Source: CAYUCJ01 sp049282265
Lineage (GTDB): Bacteria > Desulfobacterota > DSM-4660 > Desulfatiglandales > Desulfatiglandaceae
Reading direction: 5' to 3'
DNA length: 14,703 nt
Assembly: GCA_049282265.1 (NCBI GenBank)
Contig: JBAPTR010000063.1
Span: 1 to 14,703 of the forward strand
Below the pieces are notes generated by a model, which saw only the letters and a program-made list of their open reading frames with translations, was not told where the DNA came from and made no database searches. Below are positions 5,516 to 13,621 of the stretch, in pieces. The translations under genes and the position numbers were made by a program. Numbering within the stretch: position 1 is the stretch's first letter; every line of letters starts with the position of its first letter.

Positions 5516-6874
5516 ATGAAACATCTGATCAAGAGAGCTTTGGTGGTGGTAATCGTCTTGGGGATCGCAGGTGCCGCCGCCGCCTGGTATTTCCAGGAGA
5601 AAGACAGTCAAGCCGTCCCTTTTCGAACGGCCGAGGTGAAACGCGGTGATTTGCTCGTCTCCATCAGCGCAACCGGCACCGTTGAACCTGAGGAGGTGGT
5701 GGACGTGGGCGCGCAAGTGGCCGGGCAGATTATGTCATTCGGGAAGGATGCCAACGGCAAGACCGTGGATTACGGGTCGGTCGTCAAGAAAGGGACCGTC
5801 TTGGCCCGGATCGATGACTCGCTGTATAGGGCCGATGAGGCAACGGTCGAGGCCCAGATCCGGTCCGCCAACGCAGGAGTGGAGGTCGCAAAGGCCAACC
5901 TGGAGGAGATGAAGGCCAAGTTCAGGGACGCCGAGCGCAACTGGCTTCGGGCCCGGAAGCTTGGACCTTCGGAAGCCCTGGCCCAGACCAGCTACGACGC
6001 CTACCAGTCGGCCTACGAGACCGCCAAGGCAAACGTCACAGTGGGCCGGGCGGCGATCCTCCAGGCACAGGCCTCGGTCGCCCAGGCCCAGACATCCCTG
6101 ATACGGTCACAGCGGAACCTGGAATACTGTACCATCACATCGCCGGTCAAGGGCGTCATTATTGATCGTCGGGTGAATACCGGACAGACGGTGGTTTCGA
6201 GCCTGAACGCACCCAGCTTGTTCCTCATCGCCAAGGATCTCAAACGCATGCAGGTCTGGGTCGCGGTCAACGAGGCCGATATCGGCAAGATCTATCCCCA
6301 ACAGCCCGTGACTTTCACGGTGGACGCATTTCCGGGCGAGACCTTCCGGGGAGAGGTGGGCAAGGTCCGGCTGAATGCATCCATGACGCAGAACGTCGTG
6401 ACCTACACCGTAGAGATCATTACCGACAACTCCAGCGGGCGTCTGCTCCCCTACCTGACCGCCAACGTCCAGTTCGAATTGAACCGGCGCAACCGAGTTC
6501 TGCTGGTACCCAACATCGCGCTTAAATGGATGCCGTCGGTCGATGAGGTTGCACCGGAGTTCCGCAAGGCATCCGAGAAGCCCAGTAGGGAAAAAGGGAA
6601 ACTGGAAGAGAAGCCGCAGCTCACAACAAACGTCTCTTATGGGAAGGGCAAAAGTCCGACCGGCATCGCCTGGGTACCTGATGGAGAGTACGTACGGCCT
6701 CTTCGAGTGCACACCGGATTGACCGACGGCACGATGACCGAAGTCGGGGGAAAAGACCTGAGTGAAGGGATGGAAGTCGTTACCGGGCTGCAGGCAAAGT
6801 CTATTCGCCAGGCCGGGGTCACGAATCCGTTCACACCCAAATTCCGTGCGTCCAGGAGCCGCAAATCCAAGTAG
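5516..6874 (+). CDS. macA: MacA-like periplasmic adaptor (membrane fusion protein)
   Basis: This is a 452-aa protein. It has an N-terminal membrane anchor (about 5-24). A split lipoyl-like domain follows, with the first half near 61-100 (VAGQIMSFG, VLARID) and the second near 206-235 (TITSPVKGVIIDRRVNTGQTV). Between them is a long alpha-hairpin at 105-203 rich in Ala, Glu and Gln. A beta-barrel (about 240-325) and a membrane-proximal domain complete it. The order is that of MacA/HlyD adaptors linking a MacB-type transporter to an outer-membrane channel. A charged, Lys/Glu-rich insertion lies at about 340-382. No good ribosome site precedes the ATG, but the anchor supports this start. It heads the operon with the ATPase, permease and outer-membrane factor. 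The substrate (macrolide, lipopeptide, siderophore or protein) cannot be inferred. Confidence 0.92.
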   Translation: MKHLIKRALVVVIVLGIAGAAAAWYFQEKDSQAVPFRTAEVKRGDLLVSISATGTVEPEEVVDVGAQVAGQIMSFGKDANGKTVDYGSVVKKGTVLARIDDSLYRADEATVEAQIRSANAGVEVAKANLEEMKAKFRDAERNWLRARKLGPSEALAQTSYDAYQSAYETAKANVTVGRAAILQAQASVAQAQTSLIRSQRNLEYCTITSPVKGVIIDRRVNTGQTVVSSLNAPSLFLIAKDLKRMQVWVAVNEADIGKIYPQQPVTFTVDAFPGETFRGEVGKVRLNASMTQNVVTYTVEIITDNSSGRLLPYLTANVQFELNRRNRVLLVPNIALKWMPSVDEVAPEFRKASEKPSREKGKLEEKPQLTTNVSYGKGKSPTGIAWVPDGEYVRPLRVHTGLTDGTMTEVGGKDLSEGMEVVTGLQAKSIRQAGVTNPFTPKFRASRSRKSK

Positions 6875-6907
6875 TTGTTAAACGATTTCCATAAGGTAAA
6901 GGGATTC

Positions 6908-7666
6908 ATGGAGCTTATCGAACTGAACAACATCCATAAGACCTATCAAATGGGCGAGATTTCCGTTCCCGTGTTGAAGGGGGTTTCCCTCACGGTGGCG
7001 CGGGGAGAGCTCGTCGCCCTGATGGGCGCATCCGGCTCGGGTAAGAGCACCCTGATGCATCTCCTGGGGTGCCTCGATCGGCCCACGTCCGGGGAGTACT
7101 GGCTCGAAGGCGATGAGGTGTCCCGGCTCTCCGCCGATGACCGAGCCTTGGTGCGAAACCGCAAGATCGGATTTGTCTTCCAGAGCTTCAACCTGCTGCC
7201 GCGCACCAGCGCTCTGGACAACGCGGCGATGCCGCTTTCCTACACGGCCGATCACCTTTCCGAGCGGGAATCCCGGCGGCGGGCCGCGGAGATGCTCGAA
7301 CGCGTGGGACTGAAGGACCGGCAGGACCACGAGCCTTCCCAGCTCTCGGGGGGAGAGCAACAGAGGGTAGCCATTGCCCGGGCCCTCATCAACCGTCCCC
7401 CCCTGCTTTTCGCAGACGAGCCCACGGGAAACCTGGACTCCCGCACGAGTGTGGAGGTGCTCCGCATGTTCCAGGAACTCAACGAAGACGACGGCATCAC
7501 CATCATCCTGGTCACCCACGATGCCAATGTGAGCCGGCACGCCAAGCGGATCATCCATATCCACGACGGCCTGATCGTGGACGGCGCTTTTTCCTCGAGG
7601 GAGGAACCGGACCAACCGCAGGCGATCTCCACGCCTCCCGCGGCGAAAGCAGGAGGCGTGAAATGA
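6908..7666 (+). CDS. MacB-type ABC transporter ATPase
   Basis: The ATG at 6908 (33 nt after the adaptor stop, AAAGG nearby) is chosen over the TTG at 6875 because the family begins MELIELNNIHKTY. The result is 252 aa. Walker A is GASGSGKST (40-48), the Q-loop is FVFQSFNLLP (89-98), the signature is LSGGEQQRVAIARAL (146-160), Walker B is LLFADEP (166-172) and the H-loop is VTHD (202-205). It belongs to the MacB/LolD-type subfamily. It powers the adjacent permease; as the domains are separate genes, this is a split form of E. coli MacB, which is one fused chain. The C-terminal tail past 225 is Pro/Ala-rich. The stop overlaps the permease ATG as ATGA, so the two are probably made in step. Confidence 0.95.
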   Translation: MELIELNNIHKTYQMGEISVPVLKGVSLTVARGELVALMGASGSGKSTLMHLLGCLDRPTSGEYWLEGDEVSRLSADDRALVRNRKIGFVFQSFNLLPRTSALDNAAMPLSYTADHLSERESRRRAAEMLERVGLKDRQDHEPSQLSGGEQQRVAIARALINRPPLLFADEPTGNLDSRTSVEVLRMFQELNEDDGITIILVTHDANVSRHAKRIIHIHDGLIVDGAFSSREEPDQPQAISTPPAAKAGGVK

Positions 7667-9027
7667 AACTCTACCGTACACTGCGAACAGCCATGCGGGC
7701 GCTGCGTCGCAACCCCATGCGCGCAATGCTGACGACGCTCGGGATCGTCATCGGTGTCGGATCCGTCATTGCCATGATGGAGATCGGCACCGGTTCCTCA
7801 TCGGCTATTAAGGAGGCCATTTCCAGCATGGGGGCCAATGTCTTGATCATAGTGCCCGGCACGGCCGCCAGCGGGGGCATAAGCTTCGGTGCAGGCAGCG
7901 TCACGACCCTGACTCCCGAAGACTGCGAGGCGATCCGCCGGGAATGTCCCGCCATCCGCGATGCCGCCCCCCTGGTCCGCGCTCGAACGCAGATCGTCTA
8001 CGGAAACCGCAACTGGGTCCCGACGCAGCTGGACGGCACCACGGCGGCCTACCTGGGCATCCGGGACTTGACCGTGGCCGAGGGGAGGACTTTCACGGAC
8101 CGCGATGTCCTCAATACCAACAAGGTCTGCCTGCTGGGTGGCACGATCGTTCGCGAGCTGTTTCAGGGAGAATCTGCTGTCGGCAAAAAGATTCGCGTCA
8201 ATAACGTATCGTTCCGGGTTGTGGGCGTTCTGGGCGCCAAAGGCGCCAACATGATGGGTATGGACCAGGACGACATCCTGCTGGCGCCCTGGACATCCAT
8301 CAAGTACCGGGTCACGGGCTCGACGCTCGCATCCGCGAACCAGAGCGCCAGCAGCGGGTCCGGCACTTCGGTGAATACACTAAGCAACCTTTATCCCGGT
8401 GGCACGAGCCTCTATCCGGTACAGTCGGCAACCCAGGCGGCCGACAACCCCATGGCGGTCCGGTTCGCCAACGTCGACCGGATCATGGCGGCCGCCCGAA
8501 GCTCCAAGGAAATCCCTGCAGCCATCCGACAGATTGCCGACCTGCTTCGGGAGCGCCACCATATCCGCTCCGGGAAACCGGATGATTTCAATATTCGCAA
8601 TATGACGGAGATGACCAAGGCCCTCACCTCCACCACCACCCTGATGACCAACTTGCTGCTGTGTGTGGCCATGATCTCGCTGGTGGTGGGCGGTGTGGGA
8701 ATCATGAACATCATGCTGGTCTCGGTTACCGAACGGACACGGGAGATCGGGCTGCGAATGGCGGTGGGTGCGCGCTCCCGCGACATCCTCCGGCAGTTCC
8801 TGGTGGAGGCCATCGTGTTGTCTCTGGTGGGGGGAGCTTTGGGCATTCTGCTGGGTCACGGCGGCTCGCTCCTGGTACGGATGCTGCTGCGCTGGCCGGT
8901 GGCGACCTCACCGGCAGCCATTGCCGCGGCAGTGCTGGTTGCTGCAGGTGTGGGCATCGTTTTCGGGTTCTACCCGGCCTGGAGAGCCTCGAAGCTGGAC
9001 CCCATCGATGCCCTGCGATACGAGTAA
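7663..9027 (+). CDS. MacB-type ABC transporter permease (FtsX/MacB fold)
   Basis: This is a 454-aa permease. TM1 lies at about 21-41, followed by a large periplasmic domain (about 45-325). TM2 lies at about 328-356, TM3 at about 382-400 and TM4 at about 417-443, the four-helix MacB topology. Hallmarks are RRNPMRAMLTTLGIVIGV near the start, and MNIMLVSVTERTREIGLRMAVGAR and RASKLDPIDALRYE at the end. MacB proteins use a piston-like motion to push periplasmic substrates through the tripartite channel rather than moving them across the inner membrane. A Ser/Gly/Thr-rich insertion at about 216-262 is a flexible loop not typical of the core fold. AGGAGG precedes the ATG, which overlaps the ATPase stop. 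Confidence 0.93.
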   Translation: MKLYRTLRTAMRALRRNPMRAMLTTLGIVIGVGSVIAMMEIGTGSSSAIKEAISSMGANVLIIVPGTAASGGISFGAGSVTTLTPEDCEAIRRECPAIRDAAPLVRARTQIVYGNRNWVPTQLDGTTAAYLGIRDLTVAEGRTFTDRDVLNTNKVCLLGGTIVRELFQGESAVGKKIRVNNVSFRVVGVLGAKGANMMGMDQDDILLAPWTSIKYRVTGSTLASANQSASSGSGTSVNTLSNLYPGGTSLYPVQSATQAADNPMAVRFANVDRIMAAARSSKEIPAAIRQIADLLRERHHIRSGKPDDFNIRNMTEMTKALTSTTTLMTNLLLCVAMISLVVGGVGIMNIMLVSVTERTREIGLRMAVGARSRDILRQFLVEAIVLSLVGGALGILLGHGGSLLVRMLLRWPVATSPAAIAAAVLVAAGVGIVFGFYPAWRASKLDPIDALRYE

Positions 9028-9033
9028 GAAGAG

Positions 9034-9421
9034 TGATGACTTCGTAAAAAGCTGGTTTATGCCGCGAGCGGCAGCCTGTGAGCTATGAAGAGGAGCCGAA
9101 CCTGACACTCTTTTTCAGACCCTTTCTAAACACTTCGGAGGGGATGGACGCCGATTTGGGGTTTGGCATAAATTCATAGAAGCGCGTGGGGTTTGGGAGG
9201 CGGGAATCCCAAATAGCCGTCCATGTCGGTGTTTGGTGCCAAGTGCACTATGGGAAAGGGTCTGAAAAAGACCCTCACGCCCGGCTCCTTGGCTCCGGCG
9301 GATGAAACCCGGAGGCCCGGAGAAAGCACTCGATATTTCTACATATCCAATCTTTTGAACATGACTCTCTGATTGGTGACTTCGTTGGAAGTCCAGGGAC
9401 GGACTTTTTACGGTTCCATCA
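9034..9421. repeat. Nested inverted-repeat element between permease and outer-membrane factor genes
   Basis: This intergenic block has three nested inverted repeats. The outer arms are 9034-9051 and 9404-9421 (14 of 18 match, sharing CGTAAAAAG and TGATG). The middle arms are 9091-9126 and 9254-9289 (30 of 36, with an 18-bp perfect core containing TTTTTCAGACCC). The inner arms are 9144-9160 and 9208-9224 (15 of 17, ATGGACG and ATTTGGG). A 10-nt direct repeat TGGGGTTTGG lies in the centre. No protein is encoded. It looks like a MITE-type insertion or a large structured RNA segment that would fold in the operon transcript. No clear target-site duplication was found. Confidence 0.6.
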
Positions 9422-9465
9422 AGAGTGATCAAGGCACGTGCACTACCCCTGAAGGAGATTTCAAC

Positions 9466-10947
9466 ATGACGCATAAAGATCGGACCGCATCAATCGGAAC
9501 GCTTCGTTCGTGCGGCCTTGCCTTGCTTTGCCTGGCTGCAGTGGCCGGTTGTGCTGTGGGCCCCGATTACAAGCCGGTGCAGACGCATGTCCCCCCCGCC
9601 TGGACCGGTCCGGTGTCTCCGCCGCCTATCCGGTTGGCCCCGGCCGCCGCTTCGAACCTGGTCCACTGGTGGACCGGGTTCAATGACCCGATCCTGACCT
9701 CGCTGGTGAGCAGGGCCGTCAAGTCCAACCTGGACGTGAACCTGGCGGAAGCCCGTATCCGCCAGGCCCAGGCGGCGCGGGGGGTCGCGGCCGCCGGGCT
9801 GGGACCGACCATCGATGCCTCCGGATCTTTCCAGCACAGCAGATCCCCCGGGATTTCAGGGGCGTCGCTGACCGGCAGCGGGAATGGGCGGATCGCCAAT
9901 GCATATCAGGCGGGTCTTGATGGCGGATGGGGTCTGGACGTCTTCGGAGGCGTTCGCCGGGCGGTGGAGGCAGCCGACGCGGATCTCCAGGCGGCTGTGG
10001 AGGATCACCGGGACGTTTGCGTGACGCTTGCGGCCGAGGTTGCAATCGACTATATCAATCTTCGTTCATATCAGCAGCGGATCGCCACCGCCAGGGAGAA
10101 CCTCAAGGCCCAGGAGCAAACCGCCCAGCTGACCCACAAGAGGTTCAAGGTGGGTTTCGTCAGTGCTCTGGATGTGGCCAACGCCGATGCCTTGGTGGCG
10201 ACCACAGCGGCCCAGATCCCTTTACTGGAGGCGTCGGCCCGGCAGGCCATGTACAGCCTCAGTATCCTCCTCGGCCGGGAACCCGGAGCCTTGAAACAAG
10301 AACTGTCCTCTGCTTCGTCCACTCCGGTCGCTTCTCTGGCGGTTCCCGCAGGCGTCCCATCCGACCTGATCCGGCGGCGTCCGGACATCCGCAGAGCGGA
10401 AGCGCAGATCCACGCCGCTACCGCACGAATCGGCGTGGCCACGGCCGACCTTTTCCCCAAGTTCAGTATTACCGGGTCCTTGGGCTTTCAGGCCGGGGTG
10501 TTGGGCTCCCTGTTTGATTGGGTCAGCCGCTTCTGGTCCTTGGGTGCGTCCGTGGGCTGGCGGGTCTTCGACAACAAGGGGATCCTCTCCAACATCGAGC
10601 TTCAGAAGGCCTTCCGGGAAGAATCCTTCATCACCTATCAGAAGACTGTCCTGAATGCCATGCATGAAGTGGAGAATGCGCTGATTGTTTCCGCAAAGGA
10701 GCAGGAACGCCGGAAGGCGCTTGTGGATGCGGTGGCAGCAAACCAGAAGGCCGTGAGGCTGGCTACCCAGCTTTATACCCAGGGCGAGACCGACTTCCTG
10801 AACGTGTTGCAGGCCCAGCGGTCTCTCTATTCCACCGATGATGCCCTGGCCCAGAGCACCGGCGCCCTGTCGACCGACCTGGTTTCCCTGTACAAGGCCC
10901 TGGGTGGCGGATGGAAAGTTCCCTCGATGGAGAAGGAGAGCGAGTGA
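9466..10947 (+). CDS. NodT/OprM-family outer-membrane efflux lipoprotein
   Basis: The start at 9466 is preferred over upstream codons because GAAGGAGA precedes it and a lipoprotein signal follows at once. The lipobox is LAAVAGC, with lipidated Cys at residue 29. The 493-aa protein has the outer-membrane-factor layout. An N-terminal GPDYKPVQ is followed by HWWTGFNDPILTSLVSRA, a YQAGLDGGWGLDVFGGVRRA strand-turn, and the family signature RRRPDIRRAE at 303-312. A second pseudo-repeat ends in ALGGGW. It forms a trimeric channel through the outer membrane and periplasm for the adaptor and MacB-type pump. It lies 438 nt behind the permease, an unusually wide gap filled by an inverted-repeat element, but is on the same strand. 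Confidence 0.95.
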   Translation: MTHKDRTASIGTLRSCGLALLCLAAVAGCAVGPDYKPVQTHVPPAWTGPVSPPPIRLAPAAASNLVHWWTGFNDPILTSLVSRAVKSNLDVNLAEARIRQAQAARGVAAAGLGPTIDASGSFQHSRSPGISGASLTGSGNGRIANAYQAGLDGGWGLDVFGGVRRAVEAADADLQAAVEDHRDVCVTLAAEVAIDYINLRSYQQRIATARENLKAQEQTAQLTHKRFKVGFVSALDVANADALVATTAAQIPLLEASARQAMYSLSILLGREPGALKQELSSASSTPVASLAVPAGVPSDLIRRRPDIRRAEAQIHAATARIGVATADLFPKFSITGSLGFQAGVLGSLFDWVSRFWSLGASVGWRVFDNKGILSNIELQKAFREESFITYQKTVLNAMHEVENALIVSAKEQERRKALVDAVAANQKAVRLATQLYTQGETDFLNVLQAQRSLYSTDDALAQSTGALSTDLVSLYKALGGGWKVPSMEKESE

Positions 10948-11065
10948 GATGCCGGATGGCATGCGGGATGTGGGATGGACCACCCGGCGGTCTTTCATCG
11001 AATCATCGTGCCTTCTGAAAAATGGGCTGAATCGCTGCGAGTTCTAGGATTCTTGCAGGATGGAG

Positions 11066-11094
11066 TTGACAAAGCGCCTCGGAAAAAATAGCGT
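11066..11094 (+). promoter_or_regulatory. Perfect TTGACA with a weak -10, no obvious gene
   Basis: TTGACA (11066-11071) is followed after 17 nt by TAGCGT (three of six). Downstream to 11180 the DNA is very AT-rich and holds only a 19-codon frame (11106-11165) with no ribosome site. It could be a small-RNA promoter or chance. Confidence 0.25.
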
Positions 11095-11181
11095 ACGATC
11101 CAAATATGATCAAATTTATACAACCTGATATCTATCAATATTTATTAATAAAAAGGTTACCATAATGGCTTTATCAGTATA
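11095..11181. other. AT-rich intergenic patch
   Basis: Between the outer-membrane-factor gene and the lipoprotein gene (convergent) lies a stretch much richer in A and T than the rest of the window. It includes the palindrome TTTATTAATAAA and the small inverted repeat TGATATCTATCA. No protein family or tRNA is recognisable. It may be a boundary between ancestral and inserted DNA or a nucleoid-protein site. Confidence 0.4.
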
Positions 11182-11769
11182 TTATAACTCAGCGAAAAAT
11201 CTGATTTTTTCTAATATTTTGTCACTGCTGTCCAAAATAAGTCTGAAGCCCGCCAGGACTTTCTTGAATGTTCCCAAGTCCTTTCCAAAATAATATCTTT
11301 CGGCCGCGGTATAGCGGATGCTGTAGAACATGCGGCCTTTGATGAACCCGTAGTAGAGGGTCTTCAAAACAAGTCCGTCTCCGTTCTTGTACGTGAAGAG
11401 GATCTTGAATCCATCCTGATGTGCGATTCGGGCGGGAGCATTTTCGAGCACCTGCGGATTCCTCACTGCCCGGTCCAGGCTCAGATCATCCAGAATCACC
11501 TCAGCGGCCTCCTGCGGCAGCATGTCCCTGTTCATTCTTCTCTTCGTGTGGGTAAAAGGTGCCTCCAGGTTCCGGTCCTCGACGAGGATATACTGGAGGA
11601 ACGGCCCGTCTCTGCTTATGAGCAGATACCGCTCACTGTCGAACTTCATCCAGCCGTCCGGGATATCCACGGAAAAGTGATGGGCAGGGCCCTCAAAGGG
11701 ACCGGTCACCCGGGTCCAGGGTGCGCAGGCCGTGATTGGAATCAGCAGGATGAAAAGCAACCTTTTCAT
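11182..11769 (-). CDS. Lipoprotein of unknown function, coupled to the M48 protease gene
   Basis: The ATG at 11769 is preferred over an upstream one (11805). It overlaps the protease stop as ATGA, has AAGGAA upstream, and starts a lipoprotein signal (MKRLLFILLIPITAC, Cys 15). The 195-aa product has a soluble domain with HHFSVDIPDGW near the start, a middle with RRMNRDMLPQEAAEVILDDL, and a late YYGFIKGRMFYSIRY strand pair. The alternation of strands and the opening pattern recall PsbP/Mog1-like folds, but this is a weak impression. The gene is last in a coupled trio with a BepA-like protease, so a role in envelope quality control is plausible. It is not a family I can name. Confidence 0.75.
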   Translation of the reverse strand: MKRLLFILLIPITACAPWTRVTGPFEGPAHHFSVDIPDGWMKFDSERYLLISRDGPFLQYILVEDRNLEAPFTHTKRRMNRDMLPQEAAEVILDDLSLDRAVRNPQVLENAPARIAHQDGFKILFTYKNGDGLVLKTLYYGFIKGRMFYSIRYTAAERYYFGKDLGTFKKVLAGFRLILDSSDKILEKIRFFAEL

Positions 11770-12956
11770 GAATCCGTTCCTTCCCTTGCTCCTGTTTCGT
11801 CGCATTTTCGCAAGTAGCCCTGAATATAGGCCTTATCCGGCCTGTCCGGTGAGAGCAGGAGACACCATTGAAAGGATTTCCTGGCAAGCACCATCTCGCC
11901 CGCCTTATACTGGATGAGCCCAAGGGCCCGGTAGGGTTCCGCATAGGAAGGATCCATGGATATGGCTTTTTCGTAAAGGGCCCTGGCCAGGCGGATATCC
12001 CCATCCGATCCCCTCTGTCTTGAGACTTCCCCCAGGAGGTAGAGGGCCTTGGCGTCACGAGGGGCAATCCCGAGATATTTTTCAGCCTCCCTGTGGGCTG
12101 CCGTAAAGCGTCCGAGCTTCAGATCGAGCCGGGCGTTTTCAAGAAGGGCTCCTTTGGTTCTCAGAAGAAAAATCTCCCTGTGTATGATGCCGGACTTCTC
12201 TGCGTCCCCATGGGCGTGAAGAAACTCCTCGAAATTCCGCATGCGGTCCCGGAGACTGGGACGGGCTTCGGAAACAAAGGGTTCATGAATCTCTTGTTTG
12301 ATGCTCTCTTTTTCAAGATGTGCGAAAAGATCGACCGCCTCCTCGGGACTATAGCCCGCCTTGATCATCAGTTCAAGACCGACCCTGTCCGCTTCCTGCT
12401 CCAGGGACCGGGAAAATGCCTCCCCGGAGACCGCCAATCCTTTCGACCCCAGGAATCTCTCGACAGCCTCCGGCCCTGATGATTGCGCGAATCCCTCCTG
12501 AATGGCCGCACAGGCAGTCGCCCGGTCCTTGAGGGCACGGAAGATCTTCAGGGCATGCCTTCTCAGGGCGTGTCCCATTTCATGGGCGAGAATCGTTGCG
12601 AGCTGGGCCTCATTTTCTATGCGGGCAAGCATGCCTGTATTGACATAAATGGCCCCGTCGGGAAAGGCAAATGCATTCAGGTGCGGATCCTTGATCACTT
12701 TCACCCTGAAGGAGAGATCCCTTTGGAATTCCGCAGGTTGGAGGTTTCGGACAACGCGGTTCAGATAACGCTCCAGATCCGGATCTTCATAGATGAGGCC
12801 GCTCCTGTCCAGCGCTTTCTCCTCCTCCGATGCCTGCAACAGCAGCCATTTTACATCTCCTGGAGACGCGGATCCCTCTGCGGCATACACCTGGCCGGAT
12901 TTGGCGCCGGTGGCAAGGATGCAACAAAGGATTAGGACCCTGAGCGCATGCTTCAT
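11766..12956 (-). CDS. BepA-like M48 metalloprotease with C-terminal TPRs
   Basis: This is a 396-aa protein with a signal peptide (about 1-26, cut near YAA). The peptidase domain spans about 35-245. Zinc-binding HEMGH lies at 125-129 and the third-ligand motif SRSLEQEADRVG at 182-193. Preceding strands include NAFAFPDGAIYVNTGML. TPR-like helices follow at about 265-385 (FTAAHREAEKYLG, RALYEKAISMDPSYAEPYRALG). This order matches BepA/YfgC, a periplasmic protease-chaperone that clears stalled outer-membrane proteins. In BepA and relatives a THPxxxxR motif after the catalytic site carries a histidine that can gate the zinc; here the matching segment reads ARPSLRDR, so that His appears to be Arg 232. 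AGGAGG lies seven bases before the ATG. Both flanking genes overlap it by ATGA. Confidence 0.9.
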   Translation of the reverse strand: MKHALRVLILCCILATGAKSGQVYAAEGSASPGDVKWLLLQASEEEKALDRSGLIYEDPDLERYLNRVVRNLQPAEFQRDLSFRVKVIKDPHLNAFAFPDGAIYVNTGMLARIENEAQLATILAHEMGHALRRHALKIFRALKDRATACAAIQEGFAQSSGPEAVERFLGSKGLAVSGEAFSRSLEQEADRVGLELMIKAGYSPEEAVDLFAHLEKESIKQEIHEPFVSEARPSLRDRMRNFEEFLHAHGDAEKSGIIHREIFLLRTKGALLENARLDLKLGRFTAAHREAEKYLGIAPRDAKALYLLGEVSRQRGSDGDIRLARALYEKAISMDPSYAEPYRALGLIQYKAGEMVLARKSFQWCLLLSPDRPDKAYIQGYLRKCDETGAREGTDS

Positions 12957-13621
12957 CGTCCGACCTCCTGAAAATCGGAGAGCAGGGCGTCCACGAGGTT
13001 TTCCGCACTCTTGGGGTCCCTGAGATCATGATCTCCCCTGGAACCTTTCACGCCATACCAGAGGATGGTTCCCGATGAATCTGCAAGGGCAAGGCTCATG
13101 TAGGTCTTTCTGGCTCCCTTGGATACCTGGTCAAAACCCCGGGCGAAAATCATGGCGTCGCAATGGAGTTTCTCCAGGAGCCCTTTCAAGGACCCCAGGG
13201 AATAGTCAAAATCTGCTATCTTGTCGGGGAAGATCTGCGGCCCGTAGGTGTGCAACTGGATGGATTTGTTTACAGCCCTGAAAAGGGGCAGAATCCGCAT
13301 CACCTCCCGTTGAATTTCTCCCTCGGCCTTCAGGAGTTTCACGCGGTAATTCCTGTTCCTGAAGCCTTGCAGGATGGCGTTGTCCAGGTTCCGGCGGCCG
13401 GTTTCGCTCCAGTCTTTCTTGAGCTGCATCATTTCCCCCGGTGACACCTGATAGATCCTGACCTCTGCCGGAACAACCAGAAGTGCCCTGATGTCTTTGG
13501 CCCGCGTCGTCCATTCCGGGTTGACCCTCCAAGGCGGAAGGGCACAGCCGGCCACGGCTGAAAACAGGCAAAAAACCACGAGGACGATCTGGGTATTCCA
13601 CCTGCCGGGTGTACCCGTCAT
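12953..13621 (-). CDS. Lipoprotein of unknown function upstream of the M48 protease
   Basis: The start is set at 13621 because it begins a lipoprotein signal ending in the lipobox SAVAGC (Cys 27), giving 222 aa. No good ribosome site is seen there. A longer form from 13714 or 13828 is possible but would bury the signal. The mature part has ALLVVPAEVRIYQVSPGEM, a helix RRNLDNAILQGFRNRNYRV, and a later strand AMIFARGFDQVSKGARKTYMS. The layout (a strand, a helix of the NLxxAL..F..R.YRV kind, then a Gly-Asp-rich strand) resembles the LpoB/TolB-N/CsgG-type fold of envelope lipoproteins, but no family is certain. Its stop overlaps the protease ATG as ATGA, so the two are translationally coupled. 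Confidence 0.7.
   Translation of the reverse strand: MTGTPGRWNTQIVLVVFCLFSAVAGCALPPWRVNPEWTTRAKDIRALLVVPAEVRIYQVSPGEMMQLKKDWSETGRRNLDNAILQGFRNRNYRVKLLKAEGEIQREVMRILPLFRAVNKSIQLHTYGPQIFPDKIADFDYSLGSLKGLLEKLHCDAMIFARGFDQVSKGARKTYMSLALADSSGTILWYGVKGSRGDHDLRDPKSAENLVDALLSDFQEVGR

Noticed and set aside
6878..7726. Long minus-strand frame opposite the ABC ATPase gene
   Set aside because: It is an antisense shadow of a strongly conserved ATPase gene in GC-rich DNA; no domain is recognisable.
11130..11161. GTAACCTTTTTATT on the minus strand near 11155, resembling the ECF -35 region
   Set aside because: No GCGACT-like -10 at the right distance and no gene downstream on that strand.
11106..11165. 19-codon frame MIKFIQPDIYQYLLIKRLP
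   Set aside because: No ribosome-binding site, no known family, and its composition follows the AT-rich patch.
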